This document shows positions 1 to 13,533 of a stretch of 64,000 nucleotides of DNA, one piece after another. Position 1 is the first letter of the stretch; each line of letters starts with the position of its first letter. Both the position numbers and the translations under genes were made by a program. Origin of the DNA: Lineus longissimus (lineage: Eukaryota > Nemertea > Pilidiophora > Heteronemertea > Lineidae). The notes below the pieces were generated by a model. The model did no database searches. It saw only the letters and a list, made by a program, of their open reading frames with translations, and was not told the DNA's origin. The stretch lies in contig NC_088322.1 in NCBI RefSeq assembly GCF_910592395.1, positions 14,069,431 through 14,133,430 of the forward strand. Reading direction: 5' to 3'.

Positions 1-1650
1 ATACGTTCAGGACAGTTGCCTAGCACAAGGGTATTCCACTAGCAGCAGACCACAGTGCATTCACTTGGACAAGCACCCTATGTGTCCAGTTTACATGTTG
101 CAAGTGCCTAGAAGCTGTGGTACTGTGCATTTTGTCGAAAATATTATGTGTAAAGATTTTTTGGGTTAAACGAGGGATATTGGGCATGTAAATAAATACA
201 TAATACACTTATTAGATTATGGATGATTTTGTGTTGTTTTGTTGATTGGTATCTGAGAACAGATGATATTCTGTGGCATACACTGAGGAATTTAGTCACC
301 ATCATCGAGACCTTCCTTAAAAACTTGTTGATCAAAATATCAACATGTCCGAGGATAAATCCTATTCCAAGATCCCTGTAGGACTATTGTCTGGGTCACG
401 TTGGAGACATACATTTACAAAGGACAGGTCGGGGGGGGGGGGGGGTTTTGTTACAACCATGGACACATCGGAGACATAGCTGCCAGTCTGAGGACATATC
501 ATATTCTGTGACAAAACCTAGGCGGACAGCATTTCAAAAACAGGGTTGGCGCGCCCGTTGCTGCACAGGAGTGGCGAATGTAAAACAATGTCTGGCTAAA
601 CATTTTGCGAATTCAATTTGAATTGACAAGATTTGGCGAGAGAGTGATAGTGTTGTGCGAAAATTGATCAAAGGCTACCAAATGCACCAAGGAACGATCG
701 TTAGTCAGTCAAACTTTATCATATTTGCGGGCGGCCGCGCTATCACACGTGGTTGCTATCGTCTGCATTGTAGTTCCACCCGTTGCCGCTACAGTGATTT
801 TGGTGGCGCTGCTGGTCGCCTTGCTAGTTTCCCGCTCGCTTCGTTGCCATGGAGTCTCCGGTCACGGGTTCCTCGAATCGTTCGTTGATTTGCTAGTCTC
901 AGTGCTGGCGGGCTGCCATTCTCGCATATGTTACCGTGGGCTGGGTCGGCCCCCAGATGGACAAACGATCGGCAATGGTTAGAGCTGACTCAATATGGCT
1001 AAAAGTGATTGGCTAAAAAGTGGCTAGGAGGAAAAAATTCACAGAGCCAACCCTGTAAAAAGTAATCTCATCTAACGGAGCTATTTGCAATCATAAATTC
1101 CGGGGGGGGGGCGGTATTGTCACAACCATGGAGTTCAGAGATGTAGGCCTATTGAGTCCACCTATGCCGACGTAGGGCCAAAAAAGCCATGTTGAACTGA
1201 GCACCCGTTACGATTCGTTGCAATTAATACAGGCTCCGATTAACAGTGGGAATGGGTTTCTGTATCTCTGGCGCACGTGTCAGTAAAAGGCGATTTAAAT
1301 TTTCGCGCGTCTTCTATGCGCAATGCCCGTATGCAGCAATGGTTGATGGGAAATGAGAAATAAGCGAATGCAGGTTATGCGAAATCGACCAAATAAAAAC
1401 CAAAATTCACCGTTGTTCTGCATTATAAGAACTAAATAAATCCTTGCGACGATCAGTTAAACTCCCATGAACGAATACAGATCAAATTCGTACTCTTTAA
1501 GGCCACCAATTTTGCGTATTTAAGGATTTTCTTTTGTCTATTGTCCGAAAATTTTCTGCCGTATAAACTACGGTAGCTCAGCAGGCAGTCGGACATTTGC
1601 GAACTGCCAGCAACGCGAACTACGGTGGCCTGTTAGTGTTAGGAGCAATT
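1..1650. other. Upstream region of the NABP gene
   Basis: No coding exon is recognised here. The stretch holds a run of 15 G at 431-445 and a run of 10 G at 1102-1111. Both are followed by a similar T-rich segment and the words CACAACCATGGA or ACAACCATGGA, so they look like two copies of a small dispersed repeat. Positions 720-960 are richer in CpG than the surroundings. The NABP transcription start presumably lies between about 1300 and 1650, but no TATA box is evident, so the promoter position is inferred from the start codon only. Confidence 0.4.
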
Positions 1651-4456
<2,806 letters not shown>

Positions 4457-5770
4457 CCCCCTCACTCTTTGAGACTTGAAAATTGTGTACTGCCTAAGGT
4501 CAAGTTTTATACCTTGCACTTTTGAACAAAATTTACAAGTTGGACTGGAGAAAGTATTGTAAAAGATGCATATATTTCTTGTAGAGTTGAGCTGCAGAAC
4601 GAAAGAAACCTCTTTTATAACAGATGTGGTGAAAACTGAAATTGGCAAGCATAACTTTCAAAATGTGTTATCTTTGCAACTTATCTGGCTGAAGATGGAG
4701 TCCCTTGCCAATAAGGATAATTGATGCCTAACTGTAATGGCACAGAGATATGGTGGGGCAGCCTTGGAGGAGGAATACCCTCTGGACCCTGGAAAAATGA
4801 CTCGTCCCTCGGAGGAGATATACTCCCTGGAGAACAACTCCTCAAAGTATAGAGAAATCGCTAAGAAAGAAGAGCCCTAACCTTTGGTATCCTAGATTCT
4901 GACTGCGGCAAATATCTCGAACCTTTTGTCTAAATTTTGTATCTGTCTGTGCTATTTGTCATGAACCCATTGCACCCTGTGTCATACATCCTGAATTATA
5001 CAACGTGCATTTTTTGTAGCATCAAAGTGGTCGTCTTTTTTCATGACTGCCTTTCAGTTGGCAAATTGATGGTTGGGGTGAGACTTGTCAACATTGGGAA
5101 TGGTAGAGTACAATCACATGTACCTCGCCCCAAATGCATAGTTTAACTCCTCAGTACTTTGTCTCCCTTTTTTCGTCAATTGGTTGGTCTTCCAGATGAA
5201 GACATTGAGACCCCTCTAGGTTAAACTGAGAGCAATAGTGTCCTGATTACGAAGGGTCACTGGGAAGGTGGTTGGCCAAAGAGCGCAAGCATGTTCTGAA
5301 CTCTTGAAAATGGTGATAACAGATGAAGTCTATGTATCATCTGGAGATCACTATTCGAGGAACAACTGTGAAGAAGACCAAAGCCATGTGTACGTATGAT
5401 TTGATGCAGCCTGGTTGTGACTTGTCTGCAGTATGGAGAATTCTGAGCACTGGGTCAACTCCCTCCGGTTAATTTTCGAGTTGGTATTTATCATACACAC
5501 TGGTGGCTCGGGGAAGGTAGAAATATTGGTTATCGTATTTGTCCTGCACATTCAAGATTGTGACAATGTCTTCAGTAACGGAATCTCGGCGATTGATTAT
5601 ACCTGCAACATGGGGGCATCCAAGAAATCAATTTCAAGAAAAAGATTCGTTCCACATCGTAAGTAGCTTCCGTCAGGTATTAGACCAGATTTTTTTCCAA
5701 ATGAACAAATTTACTCCTTGCTGCATATGGGGCGACAGCCACAGTCCAGCTTCAAGGCCCAAACAATGTG
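4457..5770 (+). other. NABP 3' flank / probable 3' UTR, with one possible exon
   Basis: No clear AATAAA follows the NABP stop codon, so the 3' end is not placed. Within the stretch, 5567-5658 reads ATG followed by about 31 codons and then a strong donor (ATC|GTAAGT). That could be the first coding exon of an unrecognised plus-strand gene, but a second frame is also open there and no downstream exon could be joined. I treat it as unproven. Confidence 0.3.
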
Positions 5771-5777
5771 AGAACAA

Positions 5778-5783
5778 TTTATT
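5778..5783 (-). other. Candidate poly(A) signal for LSM5
   Basis: TTTATT on the plus strand is AATAAA on the minus strand, about 720 bases past the LSM5 stop codon. It is the first canonical hexamer I noticed in that direction. It would make the LSM5 3' UTR converge closely on the NABP 3' end. Confidence 0.35.
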
Positions 5784-6501
5784 TGGAATTCATCTCTTAG
5801 AATTTGAGTCAGAAAAAATGGACACAAACACCTTGTACAATTTTAGTGGATTTTTGTGACAATAATAATTTTTACAAAATGAACAATGAAGTAAATGTAA
5901 AGTACATGGAGAGCACATTTAAAATGCAATGATTTTAAGTTCACCAAATGTAACCAAAGGACACAGTCTGAATGCAGACCGAAAAAAAATCCAAAACAAA
6001 CGGAATCATCTTGTAACTTTTTTGAAGGTCATCGCGCTATCCTCTTTATGAAATCCGTCCACACTCGACCACGATCCAAAATTACACCAAAGGCTTTAAA
6101 TGCAACTCACAGTAGACCATGTTCGCCACTTGATATTTAGCACAACCAGTGTTTTAGCCTACTTTTCACATTTTGACCGCCCCAGAACATTTACCTTCTC
6201 AGGTCCCCTTTAAAAGTCCAACCCAGATCAGTTTGCTTGATGAGTCCTGCTAAACATCTGAACATCAGAAACTTGTATATAAGAATTGCATCCCGACATC
6301 CAATTTATGTCTCATGCGTATTCCAAAATGAACAGATCTGTGACTCCAAAGCCTATGGAATAACTCTACAGTTGTCTTGTGGAGTAGTGGTCGACATCGA
6401 TACTACACGCAACCGCAAGACCAGTCCCATTAGAAGGAATCTTCATTCAGAGAAGATACATTTGTTATTGCGCAAAATCCATGGTTGTGTAGAGGTGGAT
6501 A

Positions 6502-8110
6502 CTACTGCTCTGGTCCTTCGCCCCCAGGCACCAGCTGGAAATTGATGAAAGATATGAATTGGTATTTCAAGAGACTATTTTCCAATTGTAGAATATGCAC
6601 TCCTTCAGCCAGAGAGCAAGACTACTCACTCTCAAAGTCATGCACCACAGCTCAAAGGCTGCTTTTCTCTATTTTCTTGCAAGCTTGCTGCTATTTCGAG
6701 GCAGCAACCAGGTGATCGGCACCTTCCGAGTAGTCATATATTTCGTTCATGCCCTCACTACCTCTCCAAACGACGTACGATTTTATAATCAATAGAGAAA
6801 AGCGTAGTGTCTTGAACACAATTTTGTGAAGAGGTGGTCTTACTGCATGTCACAACCCAACAATCATGAGTTTGACTTTTGAATGTCTAAAACTAGAACA
6901 GGCAAAGTACGATAGTCCAAACACAGACTTACCATTGTGATATTATTTCCATTCAATAAAATTTGATCTAGTTTGGTTACTCGCCTTCCATCTGGCGTAT
7001 TTTCACTGAAATGAAGAAAGGAATTGTAGCTTTATGAGCTCTCAAGCCGATGATAGATACAGAAACTTATATTATGGTAAATCAAATACGCTTAAGATAA
7101 ACGATACTTACAATTCTGTGACATCTTCTATCACCATATCTGATCAACAAGTTAAGGAACATGTGGTTTAAGCAAGAATTCAACAAAGGCTGAATAAAAA
7201 CCTCTTTATCATGCTGAATAAAAAGTTCCTACATCCATGTACAAATTTTCAAGTTCATAGCTTTAGCGGTTAAGAAACGCGCCACTATTTTCGAAACAGA
7301 ATACAGACAACGAACGACGACGGACACTGCGCTGTTGTATGGACTCCCCTAGGGTGAGCCAAAAAGGAGGACATTCTTGAGACATTATCATAACGAGTCA
7401 GAATTCGAGCAAATGACTGGCCCAGAAGTTGCGACAATACGTTTAGACAATGGGAGACTGCTGAAATGTGGAATATGCCAACTGGCAAAGCGAGGATGCA
7501 ATCATTCCCGATTTCAGATTTCAAATTCAGTCTCCATGGCCATGGTCTAAAACCATACAGTCGCCACTTCCAGGCCAACTTCTTAAGTGTCGTATTGAAA
7601 AGGGATACTGACAAAGTCATCAAAACCTAATAACGTTCCAACAATTTCTTTGTCATTTTTCATTATGATGTGAATTCTTGATCCAATACATTTATCCACC
7701 AATTCTGAAAAGGGAAGAAAATTAGAATAGCTTCAAAAAAATAAAGAGAAAGGCCAAGCACTTGAAATCCCAAAATTCCTTCATTTAAAACATGAAAGCT
7801 GTTCTCCTGCAAAACCCGCATTTGAAATTGCCATTCACTTGTATCATCGAGAGAAACATGCCCAATTGTTGGTTTGGCCCTTGGGCACAGGTTCGGGACA
7901 TGGCGAAATTTGGAAGCTGCATACACTCTTCATTTTCTTTTACTTTCTGCTAAAATGACGATGAGCATCTTCACATCAGAAAGTTTGTCCTACACAACAA
8001 TGTAAAAGGATTATCAACACCCATTATTTTTAAATTTTTGCCATTGTTATTCTGTCTATAAGCAAATTACCAAGTGGTAAAAGTTGTGACGGGCTCTGCA
8101 TGGAAGTCAT
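6502..8110 (-). CDS. LSM5: U6 snRNA-associated Sm-like protein LSm5
   Basis: Five minus-strand exons join in phase to 90 codons including the stop (89 residues; human LSM5 has 91): 8110-8071, 7704-7609, 7139-7112, 7005-6933, 6534-6502. All introns are GT-AG. The start ATG at 8110-8108 opens a short variable N-terminus followed by [19 protein letters not shown]. The Sm1 motif reads [15 protein letters not shown]; the next segment is MVIEDVTEF; the Sm2 motif is LNGNNITM followed by LVPGGEGPE and stop TAG. In the family, LSm5 is one subunit of the LSm2-8 ring, which binds the U6 snRNA 3' end in the nucleus, and of the LSm1-7 ring, which drives mRNA decapping in the cytoplasm. Every Sm-fold segment is present, so the gene looks intact. 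It is easily missed because its longest exon is only 96 nt. Confidence 0.97.
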
Positions 8111-8835
8111 GTTGAATTCTAAAAATAGATTACAGCAAATTGGTCGAACATCATGCAATCTCCATATTTAATAATCCTTTTGGAAAAAGACAACTTTTTT
8201 ATATTTCGCCTGTTGGGTTTTTATGTGTGGGTTATTTGGGTTTGGGTTATTGAAGCCAATAACTATGTCACTGCATTAGAATGGTAAAATACGTTCAAGT
8301 GAAAATATCAATTCTTTTCTCTGCAAGGTGAGGGAGGGGTTTTTTGTATTCATGCGCGGCCAAGCCCTAACCGTAGTTCCTAAAATCATTGATTTCTCGG
8401 TCCTCACAGTATGGCAGTGTTGATTCAGCAGTTGTTTTGGCAAACACATATTTTTTATTTAGTTTCTGAAACCTAAAACGCTACTCAATAGGCAGCTAAC
8501 AAGAAACTACGCATTTTACTGTTGTTGTCGACGTATGTGTACACTGAACTTGGGATGTGCGTCGGCCCCGTGTTGAAATGCCGTCCAGTGCCAGTTGGTG
8601 AATTTTTCGCTGATTTGTGCAAAATTCAACATATCTCAAAAGTTCAAAGATTGACCCTCGATTTTTTTTTCATTTTTGTGTAGCGTAAGCAACTGTCTTT
8701 CACGGGAGAATGGTCACTGTAAGAATAATTCAGGAAGAAATTGTATAATATTTCATACTGCAGAATCAGGGGAATCGGGCGTTTCCAGTGATATACTACA
8801 CAAATGGGTTGTCCTCATAGTGCGCTGCTTGCAAC
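8111..8835. other. LSM5 upstream region
   Basis: This stretch lies 5' of the minus-strand LSM5 start and should contain its promoter, but no TATA box or other clear element was identified. At about 8755-8820 it carries one copy of a dispersed repeat whose second copy is at about 14406-14470 (shared words GGGGAATC, TTCCAGTGATATA, ATGGGTTG). Confidence 0.4.
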
Positions 8836-8997
8836 ATGGATTGCAAAGCCTTCTTGTTATATGTAGGTCGAGTGAGGCTTGACCACGATGATATCACCAT
8901 CGATGACGCTTGGCAAGTGCCGTATAGCACTTTTATTCCTTCCGATAAGCTGACATCGAAAGACGGCGGAACCCCAGCGGCAAATCGAAGAACTTGA
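8836..8997 (+). CDS. Unrecognised small reading frame (53 aa)
   Basis: ATG at 8836 to TGA at 8995. The translated text starts MDCKAFLLYVGRVRLDHDD and has a protein-like mix of acidic and hydrophobic residues (DDITIDDAWQVPYSTF). A pyrimidine-rich stretch ending TATGTAG at about 8866 could instead be a splice acceptor, which would make this a terminal exon. No family was recognised, and it sits just after a dispersed repeat copy, so it may be repeat-derived or chance. Confidence 0.2.
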   Translation: MDCKAFLLYVGRVRLDHDDITIDDAWQVPYSTFIPSDKLTSKDGGTPAANRRT

Positions 8998-8999
8998 AC

Positions 9000-10131
9000 C
9001 AATATTGTGGTCCTTTAAAAGGTCTTATTGAGGAGGGGGGAGGGGGGGGGGTTAAAATGCTCCAGCATGATGCCTGCGCAGAAATCCCCCCACAAGCAGC
9101 CTAACAGCAACTTCGGGGACCAGAGTGGGCCTGGAAGAATTTCCTAGCCCAGTGTAAAGAGTCGCAGAACCCTCAGAGCATCAACCCAAGAAAGGGAATC
9201 TGTTTAGGAAAAATATGACCCAAATCCCTTCAAGCAGTGAGACACCACTTCGAGGGAACAAGTGTGATGGTCCAATATCAATCCATTCCCCTCTGCCAGT
9301 GTTGAAGACCATGTATTTTGAGATTATACCTCTATGGTGATTTATAGCAACCGAACATTTTCACAGACACATTTATCCTAAGGGTAGGACCCCTACACCA
9401 ATATTACACTTTCTCAACCCCAAGAGTTGACCTCACCCAATGTATGCCTGCCCTTATTAGCCCAGAAACTCCCCAACCCGAGCAAAATCATGAAGGCCAT
9501 CGCACTATTTCGTCCGTCTTCTGTCATGGTACAGGCAACTGCAATTGCGCTTGGTGAAATCACAATATCTTTCTGTCTGTGGGATGTCAAAACAATCTGC
9601 CAGCCGCTTATGTATTCCGATTGTGAAAGCCTTCCCTCTTCAGCTGGTTATCTGGTCAGGTTGGGAAGACCTTGAAACAACCTAAAAATTAAACCAAGGT
9701 TACCACTAAAAACTTTGGAGACGACAGGACAGCCTTCGTAACAACCAACCTCTTCCAGTCGGTTATCTGGTCAGGTTGGGAAGACATTGACACAACCTTC
9801 AAAGGGTCTTAGCTGTAGAAGACAACATTACACTTGCGTTCTACATGGGTGATACAAGACAACTGATTTGGTTGTACCATGGTAATCATCTCACAAGGAC
9901 GGACAATGGAACAACCAACCTTTGCCAGCTGGTTATCTGATCTCACGAGACTGGCAGTACACAATATCTACCTGACAACTCTTCAAGTACAACTTGAGTA
10001 CTACCTGGGACCGCAGTCATCTTAAACGTGCCACCAAGTCAATATCATAAAAATACTTTACTTGATCAATTTGTCTACAGTGTGATTTTGGAAAGAAGCC
10101 CTCAAATTCCTTGTCAGTCCTCGTTTGATTT
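9000..10131. other. Intergenic stretch with a degenerate repeat
   Basis: A G-rich tract lies at about 9034-9051. The motif GGTTATCTGGTCAGGTTGGG occurs at 9646 and 9759 and, shortened, near 9930. The surrounding text (CCTCTTC before, GAAGAC and ACAACC after) is also shared, indicating a decayed repeat with about 112-bp spacing for the first two copies. The segment 9427-9675 is open on both strands for about 70-80 codons, but no family was recognised. No gene is called. Confidence 0.4.
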
Positions 10132-10211
10132 TTAGCCGTAGCAGCCAATAGCTGGTCTCAAATCATCCACAGCAATCAACAGAACATTGGGTTTCTGGGA
10201 ATGTGCGAGAC
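10132..10211 (-). pseudogene. Iduronate-2-sulfatase-like exon fragment
   Basis: On the minus strand a good acceptor (GCATTTGTTTCAG) is followed by a reading frame containing QKPNVLLIAVDDLRP and AIGCYG, then TAA at 10134-10132. VDDLRPxLGCYG is the signature at the N-terminus of iduronate-2-sulfatase and related sulfatases, where the two Asp residues bind the active-site calcium. In the human gene the second exon begins at the equivalent place. Here the frame stops where the family continues into the SPNIDQLA region, and no exon with the catalytic CxPSR motif was found nearby. It is therefore most likely a pseudogene relic or an exon orphaned by rearrangement. Confidence 0.6.
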
Positions 10212-10820
10212 CTGAAACAAATGCCAACACAACCGAGATGAAAGTGGATACAGAATTCTGACAAAGATACTGATGATAACATCCCACATGCCAATGTCCA
10301 GAGTATTTTTTAAATTGTGCTGGCTCCTCAATTAGAAATTACTCGAAGAGAAATTTGTCCAAGAGACATTTCCAATAATCATATGGACAGGCCTCAAGAC
10401 ATTTCTAATAAACATGGGGACAATCTCTTCCGAGTGGTAGTCTGTCCAATTGACCAGGACCAAGTATCTGATTTATAGTACGGGCCTATATGTAGACTAG
10501 GCCTGTGGTCTGCTGGTATGACCCATATTTTGGGTATTGTAAAATTGTTATGACAAATGTATTAAAAAACTCTTACATTAGAATATCGATTAGTGTAAGA
10601 GGTATCTATCGATAAAATCAAGATCACTTTAAGGTAGATATTTCTTGAGATGAAAACGAAAGAACATATTAGTGAAGGCACATTAGCAAAACCAAAATAT
10701 TGATCTTTGAGAAATTATTTAGGTATCAAACTTTCGTTTCTCTGCTCAACGTATTTGAAGTAGTCGTGATCGCGTAATAGCTGAGATTGCTCTGGGACTC
10801 GCTAGTCCCCCACGGGCCCG
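10212..10820. other. Intergenic stretch, no feature seen
   Basis: No gene, conserved motif or clear repeat was recognised between the sulfatase fragment and the retroelement fragment. The sequence is AT-rich, with stops in all frames. Confidence 0.4.
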
Positions 10821-10959
10821 GCTATAAAACACCGGCACCCCGACATGCTCGGCGTCTTCGATGAGAAGGAAAAGGAGGTCCTAATCATCGAGATAGCTGT
10901 CAGCTCCGACAGACACGTCCTAGCACGTGCGGAGGAGAAACGATCGAAGTACTGTGGCT
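10821..10959 (+). mobile_element. Retroelement reverse-transcriptase C-terminal fragment
   Basis: The frame reads KHRHPDMLGVFDEKEKEVLI, then IEIAVSSDRHVLARAEEK and RSKY. The pattern (RPD, about ten residues, then E/KxVLIIEVAV, later EEKxxKY) is the conserved segment downstream of the reverse-transcriptase domain in many non-LTR retroelements. A stop lies just upstream (near 10807) and no RT core was seen, so this is a severely 5'-truncated relic. It runs without a break into the first 68-bp satellite unit. Confidence 0.65.
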
Positions 10960-11030
10960 GTGACTATCTCATCTCTCTCATCATGTTGTCAACACGGTGG
11001 AGCAGCCAGGACTAATTCGGCCGAGGGTTT

Positions 11031-11275
11031 CTTTTATGCGAGTTGCGAGTTGCGAGTTACAAAGTGCGAGTTGCGAGTTACAAAGTGCGAGTTGCGAGTT
11101 ACAAAATGCGAGTTACGAGTTACAAAATGCGAGTTGCGAGTTACAAAGTGCGAGTTGCGAGTTAAAAAATGCGAGTTGCGAGTTACAAAATGCGAGTTGC
11201 GAGTTACAAAGTGCGAGTTGCGAGTTACAAAGTGCGAGTTGCGAGTTACAAAGTGCGAGTTGCGAGTTACAAAGC
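11031..11275 (+). repeat. Left arm: 21-bp tandem units of the foldback element
   Basis: Eleven units of GCGAGTTGCGAGTTACAAARTs type (GCGAGTT twice, then ACAAAGT or ACAAAAT). Because 21 is a multiple of three, the array is open in several frames and gives repetitive peptides (CELRVTK or LQSASCE) that should not be taken as genes. Confidence 0.9.
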
Positions 11276-12412
11276 AACTCCAGGTTCCGCCTCCTGAACA
11301 TAATCAAGTATGGATGTCTTTATCAGTTATGGCTCTGGGTTGACCTCCTGTGGTGAAAGTTCAAGAATCCTTTTACAGCACACGTGGCATTACTTAGTAT
11401 CAGTCCTGCACAAACAATAGTAAACATCACTGTGTACTACAGGATGTTGGTCCATTTTTAAATTAACCCAATCAAGGCTATCAATGAACTGTTAGGCCAT
11501 GGACCTTTGAACTGTTAGGCCATGGACCTTTATACTATAAAGGTCCATGGGCATGGTATAGGCGTATATCGAATGAGTTTTCATTGCTGCTGATTACTAG
11601 GGTCAAATTTGCTCGTAATGGGCCTTAGCCCACAGGGCTCCAATTTTTAATTAATGGGCCTACTTTTAGTAACAAAACAATCATACATTTGCAAAACAGG
11701 TTTCTTTTTATAACAATATAAAATGTGGTTGTCAATGATCAACTGACATGACTGATATGACTGACAGACCCGTCCGTAATCTCACTTTGACAAGGCACTA
11801 GGCCTATATAGAGGCATATTGTGATAGCAAAGTCAAAGGCCAAGGCCAACTAATAACGGTAATGGGTTAATTCTAGTTGTCGGGTATATTCCTTTCTAAT
11901 GTCGTTGATGTCCAGCTAGCTGCCCTTATATTAGTTAGACTGAACAATCTAGCCTCCAGTTTTTGGTTATTTTGCTAAAACTTTCCAACTCAAATTCTCA
12001 AGATCCTGCAAAAATCAGAAACAGTCAGCATGTATGATGTCTATAAGACATGGAGCTTCACCAACATCACTGAAACTGTATACACCAGCTTATAAATGCA
12101 CACTGTGTATCAAATCATAAACAGTCACCCAGCTATGAATTTGGACCTCTAAAGTCGAGAATCAAACACGATCGGACGAATATTAAGCGAGTTCTAACAC
12201 TTTAAGTGTTTTTGGTTTTGGCCCCCTGGTGGCCAACTCGAGAATCAAACTCGACCGATTTTTCGACGCGACACACCTTTGGCCCGCCCTCTATCAGCAG
12301 ACCAAATTTCAACCCAAAATATTGTGTCGTTCAGAAGTTACAGAGGGGAAGGGAACAGCAGCGAGCGGCTCCGCAGACTGACGGGCTCAATAAGCTTAAT
12401 CACTACCATCAA

Positions 12413-12680
12413 TCGCACTTTGTGACTCGCAACTCGCATTTTGTAACTCGCAACTCGCATTTTGTAACTCGCAACTCGCATTTTTTAACTCGCAACTCGC
12501 ACATTGTAACTCGCAACTCGCATTTTGTAACTCGCAACTCGCACTTTGTAACTCGCAACTCGCACTTTGTAACTCGCAACTCGCATTTTGTAACTCGCAA
12601 CTCGCATTTTTAACTCGCAACTCGCACTTTGTAACTCGCAACTCGCATTTTGTAACTCGCAACTCGCAACTCGCACTAAA
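12413..12680 (-). repeat. Right arm: 21-bp tandem units, inverted
   Basis: About twelve units of the reverse complement of the left-arm unit (ACTCGCAACTCGCATTTTGT and variants). The outermost unit has an extra half-unit (ACTCGCAACTCGCAACTCGC), matching a double GCGAGTT at the left outer end. This shows that the two arms share the same terminal structure. Confidence 0.9.
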
Positions 12681-13243
12681 GTAACACTCAATTCGGCCTG
12701 GCTATGACTGTTTCATCTCTCTCATCATGCTGTCAACACAGTGGGGCAGTCAGGACTGATTCGGCCTGGCTGTGACTTCCTCATCTCTCTCTGTGACTGC
12801 GTCATGTCTCTCGCCATGTTGACAACTTGGCAGAGCAGCCAGGACTGATTCGCCTGGCTGTGACTGTCTCATCTCTCTCACCATATCAACAACTAGGCAG
12901 TGCGGCGAAGACTGATGTGGCCTGGCTGTGACCGTCTCATCTCACTCATCATGTTGTCAACACGGTGGAGCAGCCAGGTCTGATTCGGCCTGGCTGTGAC
13001 TGCCTCATCTCTCTCACCATGTTGACAACTTGGCAGAGCAGCCAAAACTGATTTGGCCTGGCTGTGACTGTCTCATCTCTCTCACCATGTTGACAACTTG
13101 GCAGAGCAGCCAAGACTGATTTGGCCTGGCGGTGACTGTCTCATCACTCTCATCATGTTGTCAGCACGGTGGAGCAGCCAGGACTGATTCGGCCTGGCTG
13201 TGACTTAATTCCTCATCTCTCTCACCGTGTTGACAACTTGAAC

Positions 13244-13500
13244 GCCCTGATAGCTCAGCGGCTAGAGCGCTGCGCTTTAGATTGGGTGGTCACGGGTTCG
13301 AACCCCGGTGAATGTATTTTTTCGATTTTTAAAAGGTCTTCTTTCCATTTTTCATCCATGAACGTTTATCAGGCGCGGATTCGAATTACATGTAGATTCA
13401 AACCCTGGCGAATCTTAAATCGTTTTTTTTAAAGCTTTCTTTCCACTTTCATCCATGAACGTTTATCAGGCGCGTATCCAAGGGGGTGCACCAGAGGCAC
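13244..13500 (+). repeat. tRNA-Lys-like SINE with duplicated tail
   Basis: The head at 13244-13317 starts GCCCTGATAGCTCAGCGGCT and has a paired D arm (GCTC/GAGC), a GCTTTAGA-type anticodon region and a T arm GGGTTCGAACCC, closest to tRNA-Lys. The anticodon stem and the 3' acceptor strand do not pair, so it is not a functional tRNA. The following segment contains CATCCATGAACGTTTATCAG twice, at about 13355 and 13452, each preceded by a TTTAAA-rich tract and a TTTCCA motif. The SINE tail is thus partly duplicated. It abuts the end of the 68-bp satellite. Confidence 0.65.
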
Positions 13501-13533
13501 GCCCCCTGATTGTTATAGAATAGGAAGCTGTTA

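Larger units (their letters stand above)
11023..12689. mobile_element. Foldback-type DNA transposon with tandem-repeat terminal inverted repeats
   Basis: The element is 1667 bp and flanked by identical 9-bp direct repeats AATTCGGCC at 11014-11022 and 12690-12698, inside a 68-bp satellite that continues on both sides. The outer ends are inverted repeats: left GAGGGTTTCTTTTATGCGAG, right (reverse complement) GAGTGTTACTTTAGTGCGAG. They run into arrays of a 21-bp unit, 11 units on the left and 12 on the right in opposite orientation, giving terminal inverted repeats of about 253 and 277 bp. The interior (11276-12412) has no transposase-like reading frame, so it is non-autonomous. Drosophila FB elements share this plan (long inverted repeats of tandem units, 9-bp target duplication) and are linked to Mutator-like transposases. 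The family link here is inferred from structure only. Confidence 0.88.
10954..13240 (+). repeat. 68-bp satellite, about nine units, interrupted by an insertion
   Basis: Units begin TGGCTGTGACTGTCTCATCT and contain CATGTTGACAACTTGGCAG or the variant CATGTTGTCAACACGGTGGAG, followed by CAGCCAGGACTGATTCGGCC. Spacing of the GTTGACAAC/GTTGTCAAC landmark is exactly 68 bp at 12953, 13021, 13089 and 13157. One unit lies left of the foldback insertion (10954-11022) and about eight lie right of it (12690-13240), in the same orientation. The interruption is therefore a simple insertion into a pre-existing array. Two sub-families (GACAACTTGGCAG and GTCAACACGGTGG) are interspersed. Confidence 0.9.

Noticed and set aside
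9427-9675. Frames of 70-80 codons on both strands that look protein-like
   Set aside because: Both strands are open at once, no family was recognised and a decayed repeat overlaps the right end.
10927-11356. Frames of 119-138 codons repeating CELRVTK or LQSASCE, and their mirror images at 12206-12691
   Set aside because: They are translations of the 21-bp arrays that form the foldback element ends, open in several frames at once.
11031-12680. CRISPR array
   Set aside because: The 21-bp units are contiguous with no unique spacers, occur as two opposed arrays and sit in animal DNA.
13244-13317. Functional tRNA-Lys gene
   Set aside because: The D and T arms are good, but the anticodon stem and the 3' acceptor strand do not pair and a SINE-like body follows.
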